Origin: an uncultured Acidiphilium sp.
Lineage (GTDB): Bacteria; Bacillota; Clostridia; Christensenellales; Borkfalkiaceae
Assembly: GCA_902495325.1 (NCBI GenBank)
Contig: CABUWK010000009.1
Span: 1-64,000 of the forward strand
Direction of reading: 5' to 3'
Length of the DNA stretch: 64,000 nucleotides
A model generated the notes under the pieces. That model saw only the letters and a list, made by a program, of their open reading frames with translations, was not told the DNA's origin and searched no databases. Every line of letters starts with the position of its first letter. Within the stretch, counting starts at the first letter, position 1. The translations under genes and the position numbers were made by a program. This document shows positions 52,070 through 61,722 of the stretch, piece by piece.

Positions 52070-55000
52070 CTATTCGGGCGTCGTATCGGAAACAAACACG
52101 TTATAATACGCCGTGCTTCCGGTGTTCTGATTGCCGATATCCGAATAAGCGTTGCCGTTATAAGAATATGCCCGATATCCCTCGCCCAATATCTCGCTCC
52201 AAGCGGGCGCATAAGAGCCCCACTGCGTCTGAAAAATTCGTGCGCCGTTTGCCGTTTTGAAATGTCCGCCCTTAATTATCCAGGACGCGTGTTTGGACGA
52301 AGTCCCGTAATTGAAGATCACAGCGCCTCCTGCCGTGATGTATTCACCGCCGATTATGGTGATTTGCGCCTGCGAATTGTCTACGTTCACCGCCGCATTC
52401 CCTTCCACGGAAATCGCCGCGTTCACTGCGTTCATATACACTTCGTTCAGGTTTAGGCGCGCGTTACCCATGACGCACACTCCGCAAAGTCCTAAAACAC
52501 TACCCGAAGCATTATAAACCGATAAGAAGTTGCCCTTTTTAATATCGACAATGCATGCGTTGCCGGCGTCATTTCCATAGAAAAATCCGCCTCCGTTCTG
52601 ACCGAGGAAGTTTCCGTTTTCAACAGTTACGTTTCCCGATCCGGAAACGAATAAACCGTAAAAACAAGCAAGCCCGCTTGCTTCCACATTATACGATTTA
52701 CCCTTGGTGTCGATTTGGCTGATGTCGTCCTTAATATCCGGCAAAGAACCTCCTACAAAGTTTCCTTTCTTAATGGTTACGTTTCCGTTTTCAACGAGTA
52801 ACGCTTTCCCGCGTGCGGAGATATACGAACCGTAAGCTAAGGACAGATTTCCGCCCGTAACCTTCAATGCGGGGCCACCCGTCTTAGACACATAGTATTT
52901 CCAGTTGTCGTATGAAGAACCGCGAGGATTCGTATACATCTCCGTTCCGGTCGTTATGATCGAAAGCGATGTGTTGTCTACCGTTGCTTTTTCGTCGCCC
53001 AATTCAACACCGCCGCCCGATACCAAAACGCCGCCGCCCGTGCTGACGTCTATCCGTCCGTTTGCCATCGAAAAATTAACGATGTCGGGAGAAGTGACCG
53101 CGGCTTTTACATGCACGGCAAAACTTCTCGTTACGTTACCCAGCGGATCATAAGAATCGTTTGCCTGATCATCGTTGCAAAGTCCGTCAAAAGAAAAATC
53201 CAAGATTCCGTAACAGAAAAACGAGCCTCCCGATATATACACTCCGTGCAGATTGTCATACGCTTCGCCTGCAATCTTAATCTCATAAGCGTGCTCAGTG
53301 GAAGAATTATAGCCGCTCGTATTCTTTGTTCCGTTAATTTTGCTCAAAACCGCAAATTCCGAAGCGGTATCATCGGAATTGCCAAAAGCGATCTTTCCGT
53401 CCCGCATGGCTATTGCCGAGCCGTTATACGCCTTAAGCTCACCGCCGCCCGTCCAGAAAAGAGATCCGCCGTTTACGGCAACGCCGATTTCGTTACTGTG
53501 AATAACTGATTTGTCCAGTATAATTTTTCCTGAACCGTCGGTTTTAAGATAAACTCCGATGGTAGCGTCAACACTGCCAACGTTTGCGTTTAAGGTGTCG
53601 TTTCCCGCATAAATCTTCATGTCGCTCAGTAGTATTTCAGGGCTGCCGACAGAAGTTACCACATACACTCCATAACAATTCGTATTGCTTTCCAGGTCGA
53701 TTTTACCGCCATGCATAGAAACGTGTCCGCCAGTAGAATGAATTCCCTCGGAACGCGCGCCTTTGAGCAGATACGAATAATTGACCGAATCCACCGAACC
53801 GCCGCTTGTCACATATATACCCGTCGAATCGTCGCCTTCCGCCGAGATGTTTGCGGCGGTATCCGCCGACAATTTCACTTTGCCATTTTCGGCATATATA
53901 CCCACTTGCTCGATTCCTCCGATAAGCGAAAGCGAAGAATTCAACACGGAAAATTGATTCTCGCCACGCACGGTAGAGTAAATGCCGTAAGTATTGGATC
54001 CCTTAATCCTGCAAGTGGAGTTCCTGAACGTAAACAATCCGTCTTTCATATAGATCGCCGCCGAATACCCGCCTGTTACCGAACAGTAGGCATGCTCTAT
54101 ATTCAGTGTGCCTTTCTCCATATAAATTGCCGCGGATTTTTCATTGAACTCGCTCAAAGCAAGCGTGCATTTTTTTGTAAACACACCTCCTTGCGTGATA
54201 AGCGAGCCGCCAAGCATTCCGATAATATTGTTATTGGACGAATAAAATTTTCCGTCGTCTATTCTGAGTACTGCGTCGCCGGTATTTTTGATACAGTACC
54301 CTTCTCCGAGACGCGCTATCGCCCCGGCTGAAAAAGATTCGTTCTGCCAACTGAAACACGAAAAATAATTTTCGTCAAAGGCGGCGGAATCGTCCTCTTT
54401 CAGAACAACATTCCCTGAGGAACTCACCGCGTCGGGTATCCGAGTGGAAAAATTACCTTTTCTGACTTTTAACTCGCCGCCGGAAGCGGATACGCAAGCC
54501 GTAGTTTTCGTTCCGAAATAGTTGCAAAAGTCGCCCTTCTGCACGTCCAATATGCCGCCTTGCATTTTAATTGCGGCATATTGTTCTTCGATCTTCGCTT
54601 TATTTTGCGCCTGTTTAATCGCGTTTTCATATCCGTAAATCGTTACTTCGATAAAGTCATCCTTCGATTCGCCCTCGGAAAGTTCCGCCGCGTGGTAAGT
54701 GCCGTTTTTTGTTACGAAATATCGGTAGTTCCAGTCTGCGCTCACAGGGTCGCTTACTGCGGATAAGGCATCGGCGCTTGTATGGTAATAACAATACGTA
54801 TCTGAGGAAATGGTTACATCGCCTTTGATAACGTCCTGATCGAAATACAAATTGCCGTGTTTATACACGATCTCGCCGTACGTTTCGGGATATGACTGAA
54901 TAACAGGTGCGCTCTTCGATTCGTACGAATCGGAATTTTTACTATAAAACCTTACTTGTTGCGGTTCTGCCGCCACCGTGGTTCTCTTGGTCGGATCGGA

Positions 55001-55546
55001 CTGTCTTAAAATGGTTGAGTTATACGAATAGTATTCGGAATATCTCGGCCCGACTTCAAACGTTCCTTTCACTACGTTGAGTTTTCCTCCCGAAAGCTTA
55101 AACACAGATCCGACGGGGTTATACAAACCTCCCGTCTGCTCTTCGGAAGTATCGATAACCGTAAGGCGAACGCCCGGCTTTATATCGAGAATGGGATCGT
55201 ATCCGTTTCGCTGAATTTCCGCTCCGTTCAGGTCCAATATGAGATCGCTTGACAGACTTTCCATTTTCTGAACCACGATTAAAGGATTCTGAATACTCTT
55301 GCTTAACTGAATATAACTGTATCCCTGATTGATGGCGGCAAACAACTCGTCTTCGTTTTTCACTTCGTAAACGCTGTTTACCGTATAATCGATTTCAGAA
55401 TGATCCTCGTCGCCGTCTTTCCATGGAGCGCGCACGTCGGAAATATATTTTGACAACGTGGGGGTAAGTAATATACCGCACACGCTCAACAACGATATAC
55501 AAAATAAAGCGATAAAAAATCGTTTGGTTTTTTTATTGTTTTCCAT
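52070..55546 (-). CDS. large exported beta-helix-like protein of the SipW/TasA-type operon
   Basis: A 1158-residue exported protein. The signal peptide (FFIALFCISLLSVCGILLTP) runs into TLSKYIS, the (A/S)KY motif typical of SipW-processed precursors. The body is a long series of short beta-strand repeats rich in Gly, Ser and Asn with phrases such as GGKLNVVKGTF, GGILDVQKGDF, GGSLITQGGVF and GNVTIKKGNF. Their spacing suggests a right-handed beta-helix like pectate-lyase or adhesin folds. No catalytic motif is seen. GGAGG lies 9 bases before the ATG. It is the last gene of a unit with two SipW peptidases. A surface or matrix role is inferred. Confidence 0.75.
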   Translation of the reverse strand: MENNKKTKRFFIALFCISLLSVCGILLTPTLSKYISDVRAPWKDGDEDHSEIDYTVNSVYEVKNEDELFAAINQGYSYIQLSKSIQNPLIVVQKMESLSSDLILDLNGAEIQRNGYDPILDIKPGVRLTVIDTSEEQTGGLYNPVGSVFKLSGGKLNVVKGTFEVGPRYSEYYSYNSTILRQSDPTKRTTVAAEPQQVRFYSKNSDSYESKSAPVIQSYPETYGEIVYKHGNLYFDQDVIKGDVTISSDTYCYYHTSADALSAVSDPVSADWNYRYFVTKNGTYHAAELSEGESKDDFIEVTIYGYENAIKQAQNKAKIEEQYAAIKMQGGILDVQKGDFCNYFGTKTTACVSASGGELKVRKGNFSTRIPDAVSSSGNVVLKEDDSAAFDENYFSCFSWQNESFSAGAIARLGEGYCIKNTGDAVLRIDDGKFYSSNNNIIGMLGGSLITQGGVFTKKCTLALSEFNEKSAAIYMEKGTLNIEHAYCSVTGGYSAAIYMKDGLFTFRNSTCRIKGSNTYGIYSTVRGENQFSVLNSSLSLIGGIEQVGIYAENGKVKLSADTAANISAEGDDSTGIYVTSGGSVDSVNYSYLLKGARSEGIHSTGGHVSMHGGKIDLESNTNCYGVYVVTSVGSPEILLSDMKIYAGNDTLNANVGSVDATIGVYLKTDGSGKIILDKSVIHSNEIGVAVNGGSLFWTGGGELKAYNGSAIAMRDGKIAFGNSDDTASEFAVLSKINGTKNTSGYNSSTEHAYEIKIAGEAYDNLHGVYISGGSFFCYGILDFSFDGLCNDDQANDSYDPLGNVTRSFAVHVKAAVTSPDIVNFSMANGRIDVSTGGGVLVSGGGVELGDEKATVDNTSLSIITTGTEMYTNPRGSSYDNWKYYVSKTGGPALKVTGGNLSLAYGSYISARGKALLVENGNVTIKKGNFVGGSLPDIKDDISQIDTKGKSYNVEASGLACFYGLFVSGSGNVTVENGNFLGQNGGGFFYGNDAGNACIVDIKKGNFLSVYNASGSVLGLCGVCVMGNARLNLNEVYMNAVNAAISVEGNAAVNVDNSQAQITIIGGEYITAGGAVIFNYGTSSKHASWIIKGGHFKTANGARIFQTQWGSYAPAWSEILGEGYRAYSYNGNAYSDIGNQNTGSTAYYNVFVSDTTPE

Positions 55547-55613
55547 ATCGATGCGCCTCCTTTTTGATTTTTAAACGTTTCGTCGTTCCCCGTCGCGCAG
55601 AGATAATTTTTTA

Positions 55614-57398
55614 TTATTGTATTTGCTCGAACAATACGTTTACGGCAAAGGGATAATTCTTCGAATAACATTGCGAAAGATAATAATCTTGTATTTCGTC
55701 CTGCCCGTACAACAAAAACTTCTGTTCCTGCGTGTATTCCTGCGTAACGTCGTCTGAAGTCCGGCTTGCGGAAGAAATAGAAACGGAGATCTGTGAAAAA
55801 GATCGAACGATTTTCTTTTCGTAAGTTACCGTTTCTTCCGCCACCCCCTCCGGAACGTCGAACGTCGTGGTTTTGTGTTCGTAATCGTCCGCCGTTCCGC
55901 CGAAAGAGGTATCCGAGTCGGCCCAAACGGTTTCCGAACGGCTTTGCACCGAACATGACGTTAAAGCGCTTTTAAGATATTTTCTCGTTATTTCCAACTC
56001 CGTTCCCTCGGGTAAAAAATACTGCTTTTTTACCGTCCTGTTTCCCTTAAAAACGATTGTCCCATTATCCTTTACGCCTGCACCCGATTCAAGTGTAAGA
56101 ACGTCGGTTGCCGTTTCTTTGAGCAATATCTCTTGTTCTCCGGTAAGTTTCGCCGTGTTCGTCTGAGAAGTCGGCGTAAGGCCTGAAATATCTACGCGAT
56201 AAGTCGCATCGTTCTCGGATGACGCGATACTCCAATCGCTATTAAAGTAAATATAGCCTTCCGAAACCGAAACAGGCACTTTTTCTTTCCAGGAAACCAT
56301 CAGTCCCGAAGCGCCCGCCTTTTCCACGTATTGGGTTATGCTTTCTTCCGTTACCGTTTCGTTGTCGGCGTATACTTTGGGATTGCCGAGTACGGATGAC
56401 GTGTATTCATGCGTAACGCTGCCGATTTTTTCCGTTATCTTTTCTTTTACCAAACGCATGTAGCACGACTGTCCGCCGTATACCTCCGTAACCGGATTAC
56501 CGTCGTTCGCAGTCAGCATTCCGCCAAGATGATCGTCTTCCAGCGCGGCGGTGGGCGCAAGACGTATGCCGTAAACGTGCGTTTCTTCCACGCCTGCCGC
56601 AAGAATGAATTGCGGAAGAGAAAAACTTATGCGATAGCAAAGCACGTCGGCGCGGCTTTTTACAACGAGCGGCGCCAGCAACGTGCCGCCTTCATCCTCC
56701 GCATGTGGCGACGACGCACTCGTCAGTTTGCTTACGTCCCATACGCGAAAGCACAGAGTCTGTTCCATATTTTGCTTGACGAACGGTTCCAGCGTTATTT
56801 TAACGCCCGACTCACTTTCCGCAAGATAAGAATCCGCTCCGTTTTCCGTTGCCGAGCGACGTACCTTCATTGTCATGTCCTCTCGGGCAGCGGACTGATA
56901 ATCCACGCTTTTCGAGGTATCGAAAACGCCGCCGTCCTGCGTAGCCATAAGGTCTGATAGCACAATTTGCGGAAGGACGGCTTTGTCGCTTGCGTCAAAC
57001 AACTGAACGGCAAGTTTATCTACAAAATTTTTCGGTGCGCTAAAAACGACCGAATATTTTATTCTTACCGAAGCTACCGATTTTTTCCCGTCTGAAGATG
57101 TCTGATAATTATTGACGGTGAAGGTAAGGGAACGCAGGGCATTCAATGCAATTCTGTCGTCGTCCGCAGAACCGCCCCAGAAAGCCGTATTGGTAAACGA
57201 AAGCGCGCTGACGTCGGCTATATTTGCCGAACAGGAAAAACTGCCGGCTTTGCCCGAGGGTTCCGACAGTTCTGTTGACAGATATTTTGAGTAAGATATC
57301 GTCCCCGTAACAAGAACCATAATGGCAAGCAAAAAGCATGCGCACGACAAAAAGTTTTGACGCACAAAAGAAACTACCGCTGAAAAAAATTTTCTCAT
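55614..57398 (-). CDS. exported protein with SipW-type signal peptide
   Basis: A 594-residue exported protein of unknown function. The N terminus has a basic segment, a hydrophobic helix (NFLSCACFLLAIMVLVTGTI) and then SYSKYLSTE, the SipW-type cleavage context. The mature part starts with a TasA-like N-terminal strand (GKAGSFSCSANIADVSALSF) and contains many Thr/Ser/Val beta stretches to the C terminus. I use the ATG at 57398. The frame is open to 57437, but that start lies inside the sipW gene. The nearest GGAGG is 17 bases upstream of 57398, so the start is uncertain. It follows sipW directly. Confidence 0.75.
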   Translation of the reverse strand: MRKFFSAVVSFVRQNFLSCACFLLAIMVLVTGTISYSKYLSTELSEPSGKAGSFSCSANIADVSALSFTNTAFWGGSADDDRIALNALRSLTFTVNNYQTSSDGKKSVASVRIKYSVVFSAPKNFVDKLAVQLFDASDKAVLPQIVLSDLMATQDGGVFDTSKSVDYQSAAREDMTMKVRRSATENGADSYLAESESGVKITLEPFVKQNMEQTLCFRVWDVSKLTSASSPHAEDEGGTLLAPLVVKSRADVLCYRISFSLPQFILAAGVEETHVYGIRLAPTAALEDDHLGGMLTANDGNPVTEVYGGQSCYMRLVKEKITEKIGSVTHEYTSSVLGNPKVYADNETVTEESITQYVEKAGASGLMVSWKEKVPVSVSEGYIYFNSDWSIASSENDATYRVDISGLTPTSQTNTAKLTGEQEILLKETATDVLTLESGAGVKDNGTIVFKGNRTVKKQYFLPEGTELEITRKYLKSALTSCSVQSRSETVWADSDTSFGGTADDYEHKTTTFDVPEGVAEETVTYEKKIVRSFSQISVSISSASRTSDDVTQEYTQEQKFLLYGQDEIQDYYLSQCYSKNYPFAVNVLFEQIQ

Positions 57399-57405
57399 TT
57401 CTATT

Positions 57406-57993
57406 CTACTTTTTACCTCCTTCTTCGTTATTTTCACGCTTGTTTTCCGGGTCGTTTTCGCCCTCCTGCGGCGTTTTCGTCAGGGTTTTCACAATCCACG
57501 TCCCCATGCCTGCAATGAAAAGCGCCGCTACGCAATAGATCCAGCCCTCGCTTTTCAGCCAGAGCAAAAACAGTCCGCCTTTGCGTACGACAAAAACACT
57601 TTTGCCCACGATGTTTTCTTTCGCAACGGCGCGCGTATCGACGGCGTTGTTGGCATCGCCCTTGGTAACGAATGTGCCGTCCGGATTCACGTTGACGATG
57701 CGGTGCGTGGTGGAGACTTTTTCATCGGGAAATAGAAAAATTATCACGTCGCCGATTTCGAAATCGTCGCTTTTGCGGATCAATACCATGTCCCCGATTT
57801 CAATCGTGCCGGACATACTGCCCGTCTGCACGGTCAGGAGCGAATAGCCGCAAAAGGAGGGAACGGGCGACTTACGCACGAATTTGTCAACGGCAAGCCA
57901 TGCCGTTATGACGACCAGTATGCCTAAAAACGCCCATAATATGCCCGTAAAAACTTTTTTTATTACGTTCACGCGTTTACCGTTTTTTTGCAT
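57406..57993 (-). CDS. SipW-type signal peptidase I (first copy)
   Basis: A 195-residue membrane peptidase of the Ser/His class. The N-terminal helix is about 12-35, the nucleophile is Ser59 in VQTGSMSGTIEIGD, and the general base is His97 in KVSTTHRIVNV. The His in place of Lys marks the SipW or ER-type group. TKGDANNAVDTRAV is the conserved box D region, and a C-terminal helix (WIYCVAALFIAGMGTWIVK) is followed by an acidic tail. It would process the (A/S)KY precursors encoded beside it. AAAGGA precedes the ATG by 6 bases. Confidence 0.9.
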   Translation of the reverse strand: MQKNGKRVNVIKKVFTGILWAFLGILVVITAWLAVDKFVRKSPVPSFCGYSLLTVQTGSMSGTIEIGDMVLIRKSDDFEIGDVIIFLFPDEKVSTTHRIVNVNPDGTFVTKGDANNAVDTRAVAKENIVGKSVFVVRKGGLFLLWLKSEGWIYCVAALFIAGMGTWIVKTLTKTPQEGENDPENKRENNEEGGKK

Positions 57994-58043
57994 ACCGATT
58001 CCTTTCTACGGCGAGTCGATTCGCTCGTTCTAAGTTTTATTTT

Positions 58044-58766
58044 TTAGTCTTTGGTTTGAATCTGTTCTACCTTGACGGTAAACGCCAGAGAAATCGTAGT
58101 GGAAAAATCCGTGTATTTGCTGTCTATCTTATCAAGGCTTTCGGTTGTGTTTGCCGATTTGTAGCCGATGGCGGTATCCGCCCCGTTGTTCTGTTCGAAC
58201 GCCCACACCCAGGAAATCGTATACGTTTGGGAAATAGACGTTCCTGCGTCGTATTTTTCGGTGAGAGCCAATAATTTGGTTTTCAGTACGGCGAGCGTCA
58301 CGTTTTCCGCTCCGGTAACCGCCGTGTCGCCTTTTTTCAACGTCCACTTTATCGGATTGTAGACCGTGTCATTTTCTTTAACGGAGATATCCGTCCAGTC
58401 TGCGGTGGATTCGAAGGTCAGTTTGCTGAGCACTTCGGCAGTGCCGTTGACGGTAACGGTAAGAGATCCTTCCGTTCCGGGCGCTACGATTTTTGCGGTG
58501 GAAGTCGCTTTTACGGCTACGCCTGCCCCACCAGCAACAACCGTTGCGTTTGCGCCGTCGCCTTTGGTGTAATCGGTGCCGAACATGGAAGCGTCGGCAC
58601 TTATAACGATGCCCCATTTAGCCGCCGTTGCATTCTGGTTGCCTGTTTCCTGCGTGGATACGTATTTTGCATAGGTAAAAGCGCCCATGCCGATGACAAG
58701 CGAAAACATCAGAATTACTGCCGCTATCACCGTTACTTTTTTTGCGTTTTGTTTTCTTTTTTCCAT
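58044..58766 (-). CDS. TasA/camelysin-like exported protein
   Basis: A 240-residue secreted protein. The signal helix (VTVIAAVILMFSLVIGMGAF) ends TYAKYVSTQ, the SipW motif. The mature chain starts AAKWGIVISADASMFGTDY, the same opening as the product of 59787 (VAKWGVTVSASGTLFGKNY). IVAPGTEGSLTVTVNGTAEV is the central strand shared with that protein. The remainder is a Thr/Ser-rich beta domain ending AFTVKVEQIQ. TasA relatives form extracellular fibres in Bacillus, so a fibre subunit is plausible. AAGGAG precedes the ATG and overlaps the previous gene's end. Confidence 0.85.
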   Translation of the reverse strand: MEKRKQNAKKVTVIAAVILMFSLVIGMGAFTYAKYVSTQETGNQNATAAKWGIVISADASMFGTDYTKGDGANATVVAGGAGVAVKATSTAKIVAPGTEGSLTVTVNGTAEVLSKLTFESTADWTDISVKENDTVYNPIKWTLKKGDTAVTGAENVTLAVLKTKLLALTEKYDAGTSISQTYTISWVWAFEQNNGADTAIGYKSANTTESLDKIDSKYTDFSTTISLAFTVKVEQIQTKD

Positions 58767-58777
58767 ACGAAAACTCC

Positions 58778-59653
58778 TTAGTTTTTATCTTTATTTTCTT
58801 TCAATCTTTTTTTCAACAGCCACAAGACGTAAAATATCAGAACGACGACGTTGAGAATAAGAATCGCCAGATAGAGCCAGCGTATCTGTCCGCCGTATTC
58901 TTCTTTGTTGTCCTTTGTCTGCACGGGTATACCGCCTTTTGCCGAAGGATCGGAATGTTCCTCAGCATAGGTGCGTATTTCAAACGTAAGCGTTACGTCG
59001 ACAGACGCCGAAGCGTCGCCCAGCCAGGTGTCCAGCTCATCATCTTCGCCGTCGAACTGCCAGAGCAGGTCCAACGTGAAGTTTTCGTAAGACGACGCTC
59101 CCAATACGTTCAGATGAGAAGTAATCGCCGCGTTCTGCAACTCAATCCAATCTTCGTCTTTTCCGAGCAGATAGTCGCCGTTTGAATTTTTCAACCGCAC
59201 AAGCAGGGGGAATCGATATTCTTCCTGCCGCTTGCCGCCTATCGTCAGAACAAAGCGAGAGTCTATCTGATACCGAACCGCCATATTGCCGTCGTTATAC
59301 ATGGTAAACCGATAGGTCGATTGCGTTCCCGGCGCGATCACTTTCGTTCCGTCCTGCGAAACAACGGTGCTTACGCCGTCCTTGTTGGCATAGGCGTTAG
59401 AGAATATATTTATGTTTTTGCCGGATACCCACTTGCGGCTCTCGCCGTCGCCGACGTCGACAGACGGTCTTTTGCCGACGATAAAGACGATGTCCGTATT
59501 ATCGGGCAGAACGTTGCCTACGCGCAAACCGATAATCCCCATGGTTATCATCAATAACAAAAGCACAACCGTTACCATTAGCGCAATCCATATCCGCGTG
59601 TGCCTCGTAAACCGCTTTTTCTCGGGCGAGGCGTCGTTTTTTCTTTTTCCCAT
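58778..59653 (-). CDS. bitopic membrane protein in the SipW/TasA operon
   Basis: A 291-residue protein with one helix near the N terminus (IWIALMVTVVLLLLMITMGI) and one near the C terminus (WLYLAILILNVVVLIFYVLW), the latter followed by KKRLKENKDKN. The outer domain contains the VIAPGTQSTYRFTMYNDGNM strand also seen in the TasA-like proteins, but no (A/S)KY cleavage motif. It therefore probably remains membrane-bound and may anchor or nucleate the exported subunits, which is inference. I take the ATG at 59653 because GGGGGA lies 5 bases upstream; the frame is open to 59689. Confidence 0.72.
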   Translation of the reverse strand: MGKRKNDASPEKKRFTRHTRIWIALMVTVVLLLLMITMGIIGLRVGNVLPDNTDIVFIVGKRPSVDVGDGESRKWVSGKNINIFSNAYANKDGVSTVVSQDGTKVIAPGTQSTYRFTMYNDGNMAVRYQIDSRFVLTIGGKRQEEYRFPLLVRLKNSNGDYLLGKDEDWIELQNAAITSHLNVLGASSYENFTLDLLWQFDGEDDELDTWLGDASASVDVTLTFEIRTYAEEHSDPSAKGGIPVQTKDNKEEYGGQIRWLYLAILILNVVVLIFYVLWLLKKRLKENKDKN

Positions 59654-59743
59654 AATTTCCCCCGTCCGTTCAAAATCAGTATTTTTCATCGTTATTGCGT
59701 TATTTTTACGATGCCTTTTTCGTTACGATTCCGTAATTCTTAT

Positions 59744-59774
59744 CAGGCGGCTTGCCTGATGACAACGCCGCCTG
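59744..59774 (-). promoter_or_regulatory. intercistronic hairpin after the first TasA-like gene
   Basis: CAGGCGGC and GCCGCCTG arms around a 15-base loop, about 13 bases after the stop codon of the 59787 gene, with no T run. It may partly end or stabilise mRNA so that this subunit is made in excess. Confidence 0.5.
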
Positions 59775-59786
59775 AATTTTCTGTGT

Positions 59787-60677
59787 TTAGTCTACCTGCG
59801 TTGCCGTCAACTTGAAGGTGAACTTTGCGGTAAGTTTGTAGTCGTCGACTACTGTCGGCTTTTTGTACGTTGCATCCGTTTGTTTTTTCACAACGGTATT
59901 TTCTGCTGCAATCAGGTTGCCGAGAATGGTGTCGGCTTTATCTTTCTCGTCATCCACATGGTACGTCCATGCCCACTTCAAAGTGACCGTCAGATCTTTT
60001 GTCGAAAGGTCCGTTCCCGCGGCAAATTCTTTGTTGTTATATTTGTCTACGAGAGCCGTGGTAATCTCTTCAAGGTTCTTTCCGCTCAGTTCATCGTTCC
60101 CGTCTACCGTCCATTGGATGGGGTAATATGCGGCGACAACGGTGACGGAGTCGGTAAGTTGATAGTAAGTTTTTGTGCCGTCGTATGCCGTAGTGCCGTT
60201 CAACGTGTAAGTTTCTGCTTCAAGCGTGTAATAACCGGAGATATCGGTTGCCGCGTTTACGCCTTCTGCCTTAACCATAACGCCGTATTCGCCCGCGGCA
60301 AGAAATACATCGGAAACTTCGGTACCTTCTGCCGTAAGTTTTACAGTCACTTCGGGCGTGCCGGTTACGCTCAATTTCAGACCGACGTCGTTCTTTGTGC
60401 CGGGAGCAACTACTTTGTCGGTGCTTTTAACGTTGATGTCGGCATGCGTTTCCGCAATTATGCTGTCAGAAGCCACCGTCGAAGTGTTCTTGCCGTAATT
60501 CTTTCCGAACAACGTGCCGCTTGCGGAGACGGTTACGCCCCATTTTGCTACGTGCGCCGTATCGGCCGCATTGTTTGTCGTAGTGTACTTCGCAAGGGTG
60601 GTGCCTACCACACAGGTGGTGAGCAAGCAAAGAGCTACCAGCAAAGACGCTACTTTCCAGCTTTTTTTGTTTTTCAT
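59787..60677 (-). CDS. TasA/camelysin-like exported protein (probable major subunit)
   Basis: A 296-residue secreted protein. The signal peptide (VASLLVALCLLTTCVVGTTL) ends AKYTTTN, the SipW motif. The mature start VAKWGVTVSASGTLFGKNYG matches the 58044 product. VVAPGTKNDVGLKLSVTG is the shared strand. The C-terminal half adds KWAWTYHVDDEKDKAD (compare SWVWAFEQNNGADTA in the 58044 product) and ends FTFKLTATQ. Strong GGAGG precedes the ATG, and the gene has its own long leader and a possible promoter, consistent with high expression. It lies between the second SipW and the bitopic protein. Confidence 0.85.
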   Translation of the reverse strand: MKNKKSWKVASLLVALCLLTTCVVGTTLAKYTTTNNAADTAHVAKWGVTVSASGTLFGKNYGKNTSTVASDSIIAETHADINVKSTDKVVAPGTKNDVGLKLSVTGTPEVTVKLTAEGTEVSDVFLAAGEYGVMVKAEGVNAATDISGYYTLEAETYTLNGTTAYDGTKTYYQLTDSVTVVAAYYPIQWTVDGNDELSGKNLEEITTALVDKYNNKEFAAGTDLSTKDLTVTLKWAWTYHVDDEKDKADTILGNLIAAENTVVKKQTDATYKKPTVVDDYKLTAKFTFKLTATQVD

Positions 60678-60748
60678 TTTTGGACACCTCCATAAAATTT
60701 TTATTTTTTGTATATCGAAATTCGGTTCTCTCGAACCGTCTTTGCTTA

Positions 60749-60777
60749 TTTATACGAACGATTTTCGAAAGTTGCGA
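60749..60777 (-). promoter_or_regulatory. weak candidate promoter of the 59787 gene
   Basis: On the minus strand TCGCAA (60777-60772), 17-base spacer and TATAAA (60754-60749). A CGGTTC-TCTC-GAACCG hairpin (60723-60738) lies in the leader. The 236-base gap otherwise holds no gene. Confidence 0.35.
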
Positions 60778-60913
60778 AATTTTTTCATTTTTTTGAACTC
60801 GGTTTATATGCGACATTTATTATTCAGTCGTATCAACTCGTCCCGCGTTTTATTATGCAATACGGTCGGATTTCGAACGAATCAAAAATTTGTTTTCCGC
60901 TCTGATTCCGCCG

Positions 60914-61702
60914 TTAAGGCGAGCGATCTTCGTCGTCTTTGTTTTTCTTTTCACCGTCCGACTGCTCGGCGTTCTCTGTGCCTTCCATGTCCTTTATGCG
61001 CGAAGTAAGTTCATCCACTTTCCGTTGCAGTTCGTCCGCTTCGGTTTGCTTTGACTTTTCCTCTTTTCTTTTTTGCAGGAATATCCATGCCGCTATTGCG
61101 GCTAACGGCAACACGACAAAGACGATTATCCCCGGCACGGAACGGGCAAACAGCACCACGTTGCCAAGCCCGGCAAATCTCGTCCCCGTCCATATTCCGA
61201 TCAGCTTTTCGGCGGGAACGGACAAACGATCTTCCACGTCGTTATTGTCGCCCTTCGTGCGGAATGAAATTTTTCCGCTTTCGGCGTCGATCTCTATATC
61301 GGTTACGCGGTGCGTTACTACACTCTCGCCGTTTCCTTCCGGGTCGAAAAAGGATACCACGTCCCCTTCCTTAACGACGGAAGCGTCTGCCTTTTTACAT
61401 ATAATAAGGTCTCCCGCGCAAATCGTCGGTTCCATCGATTGCGTCAGAACAATCAGCGGCAATCTTCCGAAAATGCTCGGGACTTCGTCTTTCTTTATCA
61501 GTCCTTGCATGATCAAAAAACAGTTTGCGATAAGAATCGGCAACAGCAATACGCACAGGACGGTTCCGATTATATTCTCCGCCTTTTCCTTATAAGAATT
61601 ACCGACGCGCTTTTTTTCTTTCTTCTCGGTTTCGTCCCCTTTCTTTTCGCCTTGCGGCGACTCTATAACGGTACGTTCGCCATTTTTATTCGCTTTTGCC
61701 AT
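60914..61702 (-). CDS. SipW-type signal peptidase I (second copy)
   Basis: A 262-residue membrane peptidase. A charged N terminus of about 42 residues precedes a helix (IIGTVLCVLLLPILIANCFL). The nucleophile is Ser89 in LIVLTQSMEPTICAGD and the base is His131 in VVTHRVTDIEI. RTKGDNNDVEDRLSV is the third conserved box. A C-terminal helix (VIVFVVLPLAAIAAWIFL) is followed by a Lys/Glu-rich coiled coil and acidic tail. It differs clearly from the copy at 57406, so they may have different clients. It precedes the major TasA-like gene and follows the 61723 gene by 20 bases. Confidence 0.9.
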   Translation of the reverse strand: MAKANKNGERTVIESPQGEKKGDETEKKEKKRVGNSYKEKAENIIGTVLCVLLLPILIANCFLIMQGLIKKDEVPSIFGRLPLIVLTQSMEPTICAGDLIICKKADASVVKEGDVVSFFDPEGNGESVVTHRVTDIEIDAESGKISFRTKGDNNDVEDRLSVPAEKLIGIWTGTRFAGLGNVVLFARSVPGIIVFVVLPLAAIAAWIFLQKRKEEKSKQTEADELQRKVDELTSRIKDMEGTENAEQSDGEKKNKDDEDRSP

Positions 61703-61722
61703 ACTTTCCTCGTTTCACGTTC

